Position numbers and translations under genes: made by a program. Below the pieces are notes generated by a model. That model saw only the letters and a program-made list of their open reading frames with translations, had not been told where the DNA came from and made no database searches. Below, piece by piece: positions 55,297 to 63,710 of a DNA stretch of 64,000 nucleotides. Source of the DNA: Aquamicrobium sp. (lineage in GTDB: Bacteria > Pseudomonadota > Alphaproteobacteria > Rhizobiales > Rhizobiaceae); the NCBI GenBank assembly GCA_019739225.1, contig JAHHDT010000005.1:992001-1056000 (forward strand). Direction: 5' to 3'. Position 1 is the stretch's first letter. Each line of letters opens with the position of its first letter.

Positions 55297-58200
55297 TCAA
55301 TCCGCCAGCACCCGCGTTGACGGAAACGTGATCTCCACCATGGTGCCTTCGCCCGGATTCGACGAAATCGAGAAGCGGGCTCTGTTGGCTTCGACCATCG
55401 CCTTGGTCAGCGGCAGACCAAGTCCGGTACCGTCATGGCGGCCACGCTTAAGCGCGTTGATCTGCTTGAACGGCTTCAACGCCTGGTCGATTTCCGACAG
55501 GCTCATGCCGATGCCGGTATCGCGCACCCGCATGACGACGTCGCCCGACGGCTCGTAGGAGGTCGACACGATGACTTGCCCGCCGGCCTGGGTATAGCGA
55601 ACCGCGTTGGAGAGCAGGTTCAGCGCGATCTGGCGTACGCTGCGCAGGTCGGCCACCACTTCCGGCAGACGCGATGCGAAGCTCGAGCGAATGATTACGC
55701 GGTCGCGGTTCGCCTGCGGCTGCATGACCGCGACGGACTCGCCCAGCGTATCGTTGAGCGACACCGCCTCGTAGTTCATCTCCTGCTCGCCGGCCTCGAT
55801 CTTCGAGATGTCGAGCAGGTCGTTGACGAGGTCGAGCACATGGTTGCCCGAACGGTTGATGTCGCGCAGATAGTCGCGGTAGCGGTCCGACCCGATCGGC
55901 CCGAACTTCTCGTCGATCATCAATTCCGAAAAGCCGATGATCGCGTTGAGGGGCGTGCGGATTTCATGGCTGACGCGGGCAAGGAACTCGGTCTTCTGCG
56001 AAGAAGCCCGCTCGGCCTGGGTGCGGGCCTGGGTCAGTTCCTCTTCGGCGCGCTTCCATTGCGTGATGTCGCGCACCACGGCGCAGTAGCCGCTGTCGTC
56101 GGACAGTTTGCCGATGGTCATGAACAGCGGAATGAAGCGACCCTCGGCCTCCCGCCCGATGACCTCGCGTCCGTCATTGAGAACGCTTGCAACACCGTTT
56201 TCGGCAAGACCGGCGAGGTAGTCGCGCGCTGCTCGCTGGCTCTCTATCGCAAACAGCGACGCAAATGGCTTGCCTTCGACCTCCGCGCTGTCGAACCCGA
56301 AAAGCGCCTCCGCCGGCCGGCTGATGTTTCGGATCGTTCCGTCCGCCGCGATCAGCACCACCCCGTCGGTTGCCGTGTCGATGATGGTCCGCATCTCGGC
56401 GACCTGCCGCGCCATGTCCTCGACCTCGGCGGATGCGGGGACGGTCGCCGGCTGGGCAACAGGCTCGGCAATCGTCGCCGGCTGCGGGCCATCGGCGCGC
56501 TGCAGCGCCAGCAACAACGCCGAGCCGCCGCGCCAGCGGATCGACTGGAGATGCGCATCCACTGGAAACTCTTCGCCGCCCAGTGTGCGCAGCCGCAGCT
56601 TGCTGCCCTCGGGTTCCGATGCAGTATCCGGGTTCTTGTCCACGAACAGCCTGTCGAGCCCGCCCTCGCGCCTTATCTGGTCGAGGCTGGCATAGCCGGT
56701 CAGGTTCAGAAACTCGCGGTTGGCGAAATAGAGGTCGTCGCCGGCGTGCACCAGAAGCGGCAGCGGCAGACCGGCGACCAGCTCGGCATCGAGCCCAGTC
56801 TCGTCGCTGCGTTCGCCGGAGACGAAAGCCGACGGGGTGAACCCGTCGATGGCAATGGGCGGCGCAGGTGGCGGTGCCACGTCCGCAGTCCGGTCGGAAA
56901 CTGCATCGTCCTCGGCCAAGGCGGAGATTTCATCTTCGCCGGTATCGGCGGATGTCGGTTCGTCGTCCTCTTCCACGATCGCGGCGTCGCTGACCGTCTC
57001 CGCGGCTGGAGTCTCATCCTCCGCACCCGGTCCGTCATCGAGCGCATCGCCTTCTTCGTGGTCGTCATTGGCGGCGCGGTCAGCCGTTTTGGCCTCGCGC
57101 TTGGCGGCAGCGTCGGGCGCGTCCAGCGTGTCCTCGTCGATCTCCGCGCCGGCATCGCCTGCACCGTCGAGCTCTGCCAGATACTGCTCGTCGTAGAATT
57201 CGTCGGAAACCTTTTGGGCGTCTGCGGCCTCCAACGAGACAACGTTCTGGTCATTCAGGTCGTCGGGCTGTACGGCCAGGGTTTCGTCGGTCGACACACT
57301 GGCGGTTGTATCAAGCGTACGATCGTCTTCCGCCGCTTCCACTTCAGGCTTCAAATCATCAGCAGCTTCGACAGTCGCCTCCGCTGCTTTCTGGGCCGTC
57401 TCGTCTCGTTCCGCCTGACGTGTTTCCTCGTAGTCGCGCCGCAACCGTGTCCGGATTTCCTCGAAGGCGTTGCGTTCGCCGGGGGAAAGCTGCCTTTCCG
57501 TCGCCCGCACCGGGCGGTGTTCGGCAAGCCGCACGACCTTGTCGCTCGCGCGCCGCTCGTGTCCCTCGCTGAGCGAAAGCGCCGGCACTTCCCCGTTGAA
57601 AGGGTCGTGTGCGGTGGGCTCCGAGGTGGTGCTGCCCTTGCTATCGTCTTCGACAGCCACAGGCTGCACCGGAGACGCCGCGTCACCCGTCACGATCTTC
57701 ATGCCGAGGGCTTCCGGGTCGACGGTCACGTCGCCCATCCGTACGACGCCGAAGCCGCGAAAACCCTCGAATTCGCGATCGCGGCTGTAGACGGGCAGGG
57801 CGGCCAGATCGACAGGGGCCCGCAAGTCCGTACCGGCGACGGGCCACATTACCGACCGGCCGGACCACGTATCGCGACGCTGGAGCAGTCCGGCGATCTC
57901 TCCCTGCGGGTCGAGCTGGAACGCGGCGGCCACGTCGTTGAAGCGTCGCCCGATCACCTCCGCCGCCTCCTTGCCCACGGCGCGGGCAAAATCGTCGGAA
58001 ACCGCACTGAAGGCGCCCTCGGCATCGGTGCGCCAGACGAAGCGCACGGGGCCGGTGGGAAGGTCCGGCCTTTGCTGCGACGGCGGCTCGTCGAAGTACC
58101 AGTCGTCGGAGCCATCCGGTGCGGGCTGCTCTTTGGACGCCGTCGACACCCGATCCTCAACAACGGTCGGCTCACTCGCCGCCTCTCCCGCACTTGCGTG

Positions 58201-59013
58201 GTCTGCGGCTATATCCTCGGCCACCCGCTCCGGCAGGTCAGCGTCGGAGGGCGGCGCGACGTCGTCTCCCATAAGGTCTGCCGTGGCAACGACATCGGGC
58301 GCGTCGGGTTCGTCGGCTTCATGTTCGGTCTGAGGCGCGACCTCCTCGACCGGCTCGTCCACCGCGACGAGAAGATTCAGGGCAGGCTCGTCCACCAGCC
58401 GGGCAATGCCCGCGGGAATGAGACCATCTCCTGCCGGGATCAGCCGCTTCACCAGCCGGTCGCTCTCGTGGGCGACCTCGGTAACCAGTCGCGACAACGT
58501 CTCCTGCGAAATTCCAAGGCCGTCGAAGCCGGGCGAAGTCGCGTTTGCGCGCGCGCTGCCGTCGAGCAACGCGGCGAAGTAGCCTGCCTCGCCAAACCCC
58601 TCGATGACGCGTGCAGCGGCTTCGTCGCCGCCAAGCGATCGGGGCGTTTGCGCCGGCACCGCGAGCAGCACCGCCGGTTCACCATCAGGCAGCGTGACCC
58701 CTGAAACCAGAAACTGGACGGCGCGGCTGGTCATGCCGCTCGCCAGCCGCACCATCACCTGTCGGTCGCGATCCATGCGCGGAAAGCCCGGGGTCGCGGC
58801 GATCTGCCGGCGCGCGGCAAAGCCCAGGCCTGGCGAGCCGCCCATGACCGCTTCGATATCCGGATAGCCGAGCAATGCCGCGCCCGGTCCGTTCGCCCAT
58901 ATCACCTCGTCGAGGTCCACCGTCAGCAGCGCCAGCGCATCGCCGGCGGCAAAACGCGTGCGCACCTCTTCCATCACGGCAATATCGATGAAGGAATAGG
59001 GGCCTGAAGCCAT
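55297..59013 (-). CDS. Large PAS-domain sensor histidine kinase, DivJ/PleC (PdhS/CbrA) type
   Basis: The 1238-residue protein has no clear membrane helix. The first 130 residues look PAS-like (LLTVDLDEVIWANGPGAALLG), then a low-complexity acidic linker alternates with further PAS domains near residues 330-420, 740-810 and 860-970. The kinase core starts with H1016 (HEIRTPLNAIIGFSELM), then the N box (NLLSNAVRY), G1 (DTGIGM near 1165) and G2 (GTGLGL near 1195). The H-box plus FGPIGSDRYRDYL is typical of DivJ/PleC relatives that act on DivK. A cell-cycle role as in PdhS or CbrA is inferred. Confidence 0.85.
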   Translation of the reverse strand: MASGPYSFIDIAVMEEVRTRFAAGDALALLTVDLDEVIWANGPGAALLGYPDIEAVMGGSPGLGFAARRQIAATPGFPRMDRDRQVMVRLASGMTSRAVQFLVSGVTLPDGEPAVLLAVPAQTPRSLGGDEAAARVIEGFGEAGYFAALLDGSARANATSPGFDGLGISQETLSRLVTEVAHESDRLVKRLIPAGDGLIPAGIARLVDEPALNLLVAVDEPVEEVAPQTEHEADEPDAPDVVATADLMGDDVAPPSDADLPERVAEDIAADHASAGEAASEPTVVEDRVSTASKEQPAPDGSDDWYFDEPPSQQRPDLPTGPVRFVWRTDAEGAFSAVSDDFARAVGKEAAEVIGRRFNDVAAAFQLDPQGEIAGLLQRRDTWSGRSVMWPVAGTDLRAPVDLAALPVYSRDREFEGFRGFGVVRMGDVTVDPEALGMKIVTGDAASPVQPVAVEDDSKGSTTSEPTAHDPFNGEVPALSLSEGHERRASDKVVRLAEHRPVRATERQLSPGERNAFEEIRTRLRRDYEETRQAERDETAQKAAEATVEAADDLKPEVEAAEDDRTLDTTASVSTDETLAVQPDDLNDQNVVSLEAADAQKVSDEFYDEQYLAELDGAGDAGAEIDEDTLDAPDAAAKREAKTADRAANDDHEEGDALDDGPGAEDETPAAETVSDAAIVEEDDEPTSADTGEDEISALAEDDAVSDRTADVAPPPAPPIAIDGFTPSAFVSGERSDETGLDAELVAGLPLPLLVHAGDDLYFANREFLNLTGYASLDQIRREGGLDRLFVDKNPDTASEPEGSKLRLRTLGGEEFPVDAHLQSIRWRGGSALLLALQRADGPQPATIAEPVAQPATVPASAEVEDMARQVAEMRTIIDTATDGVVLIAADGTIRNISRPAEALFGFDSAEVEGKPFASLFAIESQRAARDYLAGLAENGVASVLNDGREVIGREAEGRFIPLFMTIGKLSDDSGYCAVVRDITQWKRAEEELTQARTQAERASSQKTEFLARVSHEIRTPLNAIIGFSELMIDEKFGPIGSDRYRDYLRDINRSGNHVLDLVNDLLDISKIEAGEQEMNYEAVSLNDTLGESVAVMQPQANRDRVIIRSSFASRLPEVVADLRSVRQIALNLLSNAVRYTQAGGQVIVSTSYEPSGDVVMRVRDTGIGMSLSEIDQALKPFKQINALKRGRHDGTGLGLPLTKAMVEANRARFSISSNPGEGTMVEITFPSTRVLAD

Positions 59014-59165
59014 GCGGAAAAACCTGAAGCCGTTGCGCGGGCGAGCGAGCCGCTGTTAACTCTTTGTTAATAAAAGCTTGGACGCGCCGCGTCCAGAAAG
59101 TCGGGACAGTGCACGGCGCGAATCTTGTTCCTTGGTTAATCCCCGAAGCATGATTTTGCTGCGAT

Positions 59166-59206
59166 GCAACAAAATTGTTGCAATGCACAAATCGATCGCC
59201 TATATT
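59166..59206 (+). promoter_or_regulatory. Phasin promoter with TGC/GCA-rich inverted repeat
   Basis: TTGCAA (59178) and TATATT (59201) are spaced by 17 bases, a good sigma-70-type promoter 64 bases before the phasin ATG. The -35 overlaps the inverted repeat GCAACAAAATTGTTGC (59166-59181), and TGC/GCA elements recur around it. PhaR-type repressors of phasin genes bind TGC-rich sites, so this may be a PhaR operator. Confidence 0.45.
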
Positions 59207-59269
59207 GGTGCCAAGTCAAGCGAGCCGGCACGATAGGACGTTGCCGGACCCAGTGTAAAGGATCGAGCG

Positions 59270-59725
59270 ATGACCAAAGCAGCCGCAAAGACCGCCGAGA
59301 ACATCGAATTCCCGACCTTCGACGCCGAAAAGACGGCCGACCAGTTTCGTGCCTTCGCCGAAAAGGGCGTCGAGCAGTCGAAAGAAGCCTACGTCAAGAT
59401 GAAGACGGGCGCCGAAAACGCGCAGAAGGCGCTCGAGACGACCCTCGAAACCGCCCGCGCCGCCGGCAGCGAGTTCTCGATGAAGTCGATCGCCGCTGCC
59501 CGCGCCAACACGGAAGCCGGTTTCGCGCACCTTGAGGCGCTGGTTGCTGCCAAATCCCTCTCCGAGGTAATCGAGCTGCAGACCGCATTCCTGCGCAAGG
59601 CCGTCGAGACCGCCGTCGAGCAGGGCAAGGATTTCCAGGCTGCCTCCACGAAGGCCGCCGAGGATGTCTCGAAGCCGATGAAGGAAGCCTTCGAGTCGAC
59701 CGTCAAGGAACTCAAGATCGCCTGA
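59270..59725 (+). CDS. Phasin family protein
   Basis: This 151-residue, helical, Lys/Ala/Glu-rich protein has the phasin_2 pattern: a disordered start, then EKTADQFRAFAEKGVEQSK, an amphipathic core, and a C-terminal AAEDVSKPMKEAFESTVKEL. Phasins coat polyhydroxyalkanoate granules. The gene has a well-placed promoter and is followed by structured RNA hairpins. The adjacent acetoacetyl-CoA synthetase region and this gene suggest PHB storage. Confidence 0.92.
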   Translation: MTKAAAKTAENIEFPTFDAEKTADQFRAFAEKGVEQSKEAYVKMKTGAENAQKALETTLETARAAGSEFSMKSIAAARANTEAGFAHLEALVAAKSLSEVIELQTAFLRKAVETAVEQGKDFQAASTKAAEDVSKPMKEAFESTVKELKIA

Positions 59726-59745
59726 CGCGTTCAGGTCTCAAGTAC

Positions 59746-59865
59746 ACCGCGTAACGGAAACCTCCTCCCTTCCCGATCGCGGTTCAGAAGACCGGCACCT
59801 CCTCCCGCCGGTCTCCTAACAGGAAAAGGCCGGGATCTCCTCCCCCCGGCCTTTTTCCTTTTTTA
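59746..59865 (+). ncRNA. Three tandem hairpins with CCTCCTCCC loops (cuckoo/CcsR-like RNA)
   Basis: Three hairpins follow the phasin stop. Stem 1 is ACCGCG (59746) with CGCGGT (59778) around CCTCCTCCC (59761-59769). Stem 2 is AGACCGGC (59789) with GCCGGTCT (59807) around CCTCCTCCC (59798-59806). Stem 3 is an 11-bp stem (59824-59834/59845-59855) with loop TCTCCTCCC and a T-rich tail. C-rich loops with CCUCCUCCC define the CcsR/cuckoo small RNAs of alphaproteobacteria, often processed from the 3' end of an mRNA. The loops could bind Shine-Dalgarno-like sequences. Confidence 0.6.
59824..59864 (+). terminator. Intrinsic terminator of the phasin/RNA transcript
   Basis: AAAAGGCCGGG and its complement form an 11-bp stem with a 10-nt C-rich loop, followed by T, CC and six Ts. 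It closes the phasin mRNA and the third CCTCCTCCC-type hairpin. Confidence 0.8.
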
Positions 59866-59943
59866 GGCTTGGCCTGCGGCGCATCGGGCTTGAAATCGCC
59901 GCCGATAGTCCGTAAGAGCCTCGCCAGCCAGAGCTTGGCGCGT

Positions 59944-60020
59944 GCGGTTGTAGCTCAGTTGGTTAGAGCACCAGATTGTGGATCTGGGGGTCGCTGGTTC
60001 GAGCCCAGCCAACCGTACCA
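59944..60020 (+). tRNA. tRNA-His (anticodon GTG)
   Basis: The 77-nt gene folds as a standard cloverleaf, with anticodon stem CCAGA/TCTGG around the loop TTGTGGA, T-loop TTCGAGC, and an encoded CCA. The acceptor stem begins at G1 with a T immediately before it, and the discriminator base is A73. Alphaproteobacterial tRNA-His characteristically lacks G-1 and has A73, unlike most other bacteria. Confidence 0.95.
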
Positions 60021-60048
60021 TCTTATCCCCACAGCCCGCGGACCGAAA

Positions 60049-60462
60049 TCAGTCGATTGCCTCGATGCCTTGGGCTTTCAGCCGTTCGAGATGATCTTTC
60101 ATTTCCTTGAGCCGCTCCGAAGAATGGCCCTGCCAGTCCGTGACTTCGCCTGTCACGCGAATCGGTTCGCGGGACCGATAGGATTGTGTCGGGTTGCCGG
60201 GGAATTTCTTGTCCGTCAGGTTCGGGTCGTCTTCGATCGGACCCGTGGGCTCCACGACATAGATTCGTTCCTGCCCATCGCCCGTGGCCAGTTCAGCACC
60301 CCAGATGGCCGCGTCGAGCGTTCCTGTCAGATAGACCCAGGACGCCCGCTTTCGCGCCCCGTAGTTGGAATTGTAACCGGCTTCTATCAGGTCACCCGGT
60401 CTCAGGTCGGCGCGGGTGCCGTGGTAGAATCGGCTCGGATTTTCATTGTCGGGAACTGTCAT
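60049..60462 (-). CDS. arr: Rifampin ADP-ribosyltransferase (Arr)
   Basis: Arr transfers ADP-ribose from NAD to the hydroxyl of rifampin and thus inactivates it. The 137-residue protein is full length and has the family blocks RFYHGTRADL (H14), ASWVYLTGTLDAAIWGAEL (Y44), and EDDPNLTDKKFPGNPT (D78/D79), followed by SYRSREPIRVTGEVTDWQGH. It is convergent with tRNA-His, 28 bases away, and stands alone. Chromosomal Arr proteins are common in soil bacteria, so it need not be recently acquired; resistance would have to be tested. Confidence 0.93.
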   Translation of the reverse strand: MTVPDNENPSRFYHGTRADLRPGDLIEAGYNSNYGARKRASWVYLTGTLDAAIWGAELATGDGQERIYVVEPTGPIEDDPNLTDKKFPGNPTQSYRSREPIRVTGEVTDWQGHSSERLKEMKDHLERLKAQGIEAID

Positions 60463-60549
60463 GGTTTAGTGATCCTCCTTGTCGCGGCAAGCGAGTCGAC
60501 TGCCCCGTTCTGTATTGTGGGTGCCTTTCCGTTTCCGTCAGAAGCGCCC

Positions 60550-62076
60550 TCAGAAAAGCGAGCCCTGCTCCCCGCCGCCCGGCTTCGGCTTCGCCGCCGG
60601 CTTCCTGGTAGCAGGCTTCGGCGCCTCAGTGCCGGATGCGACCGCTCCGGCGCGGCCGTCGGCAAACTCGATGCTCAGTACATCGCCTGGGCCGATGCGC
60701 GCCGCACTTTTCACCGGCTGGTCGTCGGCGTCGCGGATCAGGGCGAAGCCGCGCTGCAGCACCGACTTGTGAGACAGCGTTTCCGCCAACCGCCCGGCCT
60801 GCGCAAGACGTGTCGAGCGCCGTTCCAATGTCGCGGCAATACTTTGATCCGCGCGCCGGCCGAGCAATTGCAGGGCCTGGCGGTGCGTTTCGACCCGCCG
60901 AAGCAGCGTGGCCGGCGCAACCCGCGCGGCGTCGCGGGCAAAGCGTGTCCGCGCCTCGTTGACGCGACGCTGAAGCATCGCGGGCGACAGGCGCAGGCCA
61001 CGGAAGCGCAGGCGCTTCGCCTCGGTGTTGGCGAACAACGCGCGGCCCAGCCGGCTGGCGGCCTCGTCGAAGCGCCGGCGCGGCAGGGCCAGCAACTGGT
61101 CGGCCGAGGGCAGCGCGCGCGCCGCAGCGCGCAGACCCTGGCGTTTGCGTTCAGTGCTGCGCGAGACGGCACCTTTGACACGAGCCGAGAGCCGCGAAAG
61201 CGCCGCTTCCAGATCGGCCTTTACCGGCACCGCGAGCTCTGCCGCGCCGGTCGGCGTGGGCGCGCGCACATCGGCTGCATGGTCGATCAGCGTCCAGTCC
61301 GTCTCGTGGCCCACGGCCGAGATCAGCGGAATGCTTGATGCGGCGGCCGCGCGGACCACTGCTTCATCGTTGAAGCCCCACAGGTCCTCGAGGCTGCCGC
61401 CCCCGCGCGCGACGATCAGAACGTCCGGCCGCGGTATCGGACCTGCCGGATCGAGCCGATTGAAGCCTTCGATCGCCGCTGAGACTTCCGCCCCCGTCGT
61501 TTCGCCCTGAACCCGCACCGGCCACACCAGCACGTGCAGCGGGAAGCGATCGGTGATGCGGTGGATGATGTCGCGAATGACCGAGCCGGTAGGCGACGTG
61601 ACGACGCCCACCACGCGCGGCATATACGGCAGGGCGCGTTTGCGTTGGTCGTCGAACAACCCTTCGGCCGCGAGCTTGCGCCGGCGCTCCTCCAGCAGCG
61701 CCATAAGCGCGCCGGCGCCGGCCGGCTCCAGATTGTCGATGACGATCTGGTATTTCGACGAACCGGGATAGGTGGTCAGCTTGCCGGAGGCGATCACCTC
61801 CATGCCTTCCTCGGGCCTGAATTTCAGGCGCGAGAAGGTACCTTTCCAGATGACCGCTTCTAACCGCGCGCGCTCGTCCTTCAGTGCGAAATAGGCATGG
61901 CCGGACGAGTGAGGCCCCCGGTAGCCCGAAATCTCGCCGCGCACGCGCACATTGCCGAACTGGTCCTCGACCGCGCGCTTCAGCGCGCCCGAAATCTCGG
62001 AAACGGTGAATTCGGCGGCATTGGTTGCAGCACCGGAAGGGAGGTCGGACAAAGGCAAGGATTCGCTCATCGTCAA
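60550..62076 (-). CDS. xseA: Exodeoxyribonuclease VII large subunit
   Basis: XseA is the catalytic subunit of exonuclease VII, which degrades single-stranded DNA from both ends together with XseB. The 508-residue protein has the N-terminal OB fold ([25 protein letters not shown], in part), the catalytic-domain motifs [15 protein letters not shown] and [21 protein letters not shown], and a C-terminal coiled-coil region. ATG 62076 or 62070 is the start. xseB is not in the window. Confidence 0.95.
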   Translation of the reverse strand: MTMSESLPLSDLPSGAATNAAEFTVSEISGALKRAVEDQFGNVRVRGEISGYRGPHSSGHAYFALKDERARLEAVIWKGTFSRLKFRPEEGMEVIASGKLTTYPGSSKYQIVIDNLEPAGAGALMALLEERRRKLAAEGLFDDQRKRALPYMPRVVGVVTSPTGSVIRDIIHRITDRFPLHVLVWPVRVQGETTGAEVSAAIEGFNRLDPAGPIPRPDVLIVARGGGSLEDLWGFNDEAVVRAAAASSIPLISAVGHETDWTLIDHAADVRAPTPTGAAELAVPVKADLEAALSRLSARVKGAVSRSTERKRQGLRAAARALPSADQLLALPRRRFDEAASRLGRALFANTEAKRLRFRGLRLSPAMLQRRVNEARTRFARDAARVAPATLLRRVETHRQALQLLGRRADQSIAATLERRSTRLAQAGRLAETLSHKSVLQRGFALIRDADDQPVKSAARIGPGDVLSIEFADGRAGAVASGTEAPKPATRKPAAKPKPGGGEQGSLF

Positions 62077-62180
62077 AGCATGGCATGAAAGCGGTGATGC
62101 GCGTCAAGGATCGTGGCACAAGCGATTGGCAGCAAACTGCGGACAAACGCCTGCTGGCTCATCGCTGCAGGCGTTGACCG

Positions 62181-63137
62181 TTACCAGCCAGCCATCGCCG
62201 GCCGTTGCTTCTGTCGCTTCACGCGGGCAAACGCCATTCCGTCGAAGTCGAACTGGCCGGTCTCCTCGGGCACGGGCACGGAGATGTTGTCGAGGCTGTC
62301 GCAGATGTGTCGCGCCAGCGCATCGACCAGCTCCGGCTGGCTCGAATGGCCGCGTACGATTCCGATCCGCACGTCGGGCAGGGCGCCGAACCCGTCCGTC
62401 TCTCCGAGGATGCGCATGCCCGGCCGAAGCGCGCACTCCGGCAGGATCGAAACGGCCTGGCCCGACAGCACCGCCGCGATGATGACGGTGGCCGACCAGC
62501 TCGTGAACAGGATGCGGTAGTCGCGACCCATCTGGTCGAGCATGTCGCACGCCGTCCTGCGCCACATGCAGGTAGCACGGCCGACGGCAATCGGCAGCAC
62601 GTCCTCCATATGGATCGAGTGGTTCGCGGACGTGACCCACAGCAGCGGCTCGCGCCGCACCACCTCGGCCGCGCCCTTATCGCTGTCGTGGGTGATCAGG
62701 GCGATGTCGAGATGGCCGCGCTTGATGTGGTCGATGAGGTTCACCGTCGGCTCACAGATGACGGACAGTTCCACGCGCGGGTTGGACCGCGCGAAGCGGG
62801 CCATGATCTCGGGCAGGAATCGGTCGGCATAATCGTCCGGCGTGCCGATGCGAATATGGCCTTCCAGGCTGGCGTCGTCGAAGGCGGCTAGCGTCTCCCT
62901 GTTCAGGCGCAGAAGTCTTCGTGCATAGGTCAGCAGGCGTTCGCCTTCCTCGGTCAGCCGGTTTGTGCGGCCTTCCTTTTCGAAGAGCGCCTTGCCCAGG
63001 CGTTCCTCCAGCCGCCGCATCTGCATGGAGACCGCCGATTGCGTGCGATGCACTTCATCCGCGGCCCTCGTGAAGCTGCCGGTGTCGGCTATGGTGATGA
63101 ACGTGTGAAGCTGGTCGAGATCGAGCGGAGCGGCCAT
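62181..63137 (-). CDS. LysR-family transcriptional regulator, LsrB-like
   Basis: A 318-residue LysR protein with winged helix (LDLDQLHTFITIADTGSFTR, then SAVSMQMRRLEERLGKALF) and effector domain beginning GHIRIGTPDDYADRFLPEI. The DYADR and FTSWSAT motifs and overall length recall LsrB, a rhizobial redox regulator, from memory only. C190 and C197 (ATCMWRRTACDML) might be redox-active. It diverges from a DUF1127 gene over 183 AT-rich bases, where it may autoregulate. Confidence 0.85.
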   Translation of the reverse strand: MAAPLDLDQLHTFITIADTGSFTRAADEVHRTQSAVSMQMRRLEERLGKALFEKEGRTNRLTEEGERLLTYARRLLRLNRETLAAFDDASLEGHIRIGTPDDYADRFLPEIMARFARSNPRVELSVICEPTVNLIDHIKRGHLDIALITHDSDKGAAEVVRREPLLWVTSANHSIHMEDVLPIAVGRATCMWRRTACDMLDQMGRDYRILFTSWSATVIIAAVLSGQAVSILPECALRPGMRILGETDGFGALPDVRIGIVRGHSSQPELVDALARHICDSLDNISVPVPEETGQFDFDGMAFARVKRQKQRPAMAGW

Positions 63138-63320
63138 GCGCGTGATCCATCATGTTTTCTGATCCAACACATTAAAAACATTCGTTAGACTAATCAATCG
63201 CCTCGTGGGACTGTCTCGATGCTAACCAGCAGACGCGATTCAACAGCGGCTGCCGCGGCGCATTCATGCGCTGGCGGTGGATTAGTCATGCGCCGCGTCG
63301 GTTTTTGAAGGAGAGATGAG

Positions 63321-63611
63321 ATGACCGCCCTTGACCACCACACGCATGCGATCGCTGCCGAACGGCGCACGGTTGCCGCCGTGTCGCGCGTGGCCAACGG
63401 TTTCCGCGCATTCCTGCGCGCGCTCATCAATCGACGCGAAGTAAACCGCCTTGGCGACCTGTCGGACCACGAACTCGCCGACATCGGCCTGATGCGCACC
63501 GACCTCGTGGTCGCCATGCGCTCGCCGATGAGCATCGATCCGACGGCGCGCCTCAGCGACATCGCCCGCGAACGCTACCTCACCGAGGACGGCGCACGCC
63601 GGGTCTGCTGA
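63321..63611 (+). CDS. DUF1127 domain protein
   Basis: A 96-residue, arginine-rich protein with the DUF1127 motif near its middle (NRREVNRLGDLSDHELADIG, then LMRTDLVVAMRSP). Small DUF1127 proteins in alphaproteobacteria bind RNA or influence small-RNA maturation (CcaF1 in Rhodobacter) and phosphate or stress responses. GGAG lies eight bases before the ATG. The gene ends in a strong terminator. Its function in this strain is unknown. Confidence 0.88.
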   Translation: MTALDHHTHAIAAERRTVAAVSRVANGFRAFLRALINRREVNRLGDLSDHELADIGLMRTDLVVAMRSPMSIDPTARLSDIARERYLTEDGARRVC

Positions 63612-63674
63612 TGCCACAGTTTCCGCAGGCTGACTCCCACATCCCGCCGGTTCCCCTCCGGTAGCCTGCATGCT

Positions 63675-63709
63675 GCCCGGTCATCCTCCCAGGATGGCCG
63701 GGCTTTTTT
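63675..63709 (+). terminator. Intrinsic terminator after the DUF1127 gene
   Basis: GCCCGG-T-CATCCT pairs with AGGATG-G-CCGGGC around a CCC loop, with one wobble pair, then TTTTTT. The apical part contains CATCCTCCC, a partial C-rich motif, but the Cs are mainly in the stem. Confidence 0.85.
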
Positions 63710-63710
63710 A

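Noticed and set aside
55435-58704. A 1089-codon open frame on the plus strand opposite the histidine kinase gene
   Set aside because: It is antisense to a clearly conserved kinase, has no ribosome site or recognisable domain, and its length is explained by high-GC codon bias leaving few stops in the opposite strand.
59944-60470. Possible genomic island inserted at tRNA-His
   Set aside because: No integrase, no duplicated tRNA 3' end and no change in coding style beyond the arr gene.
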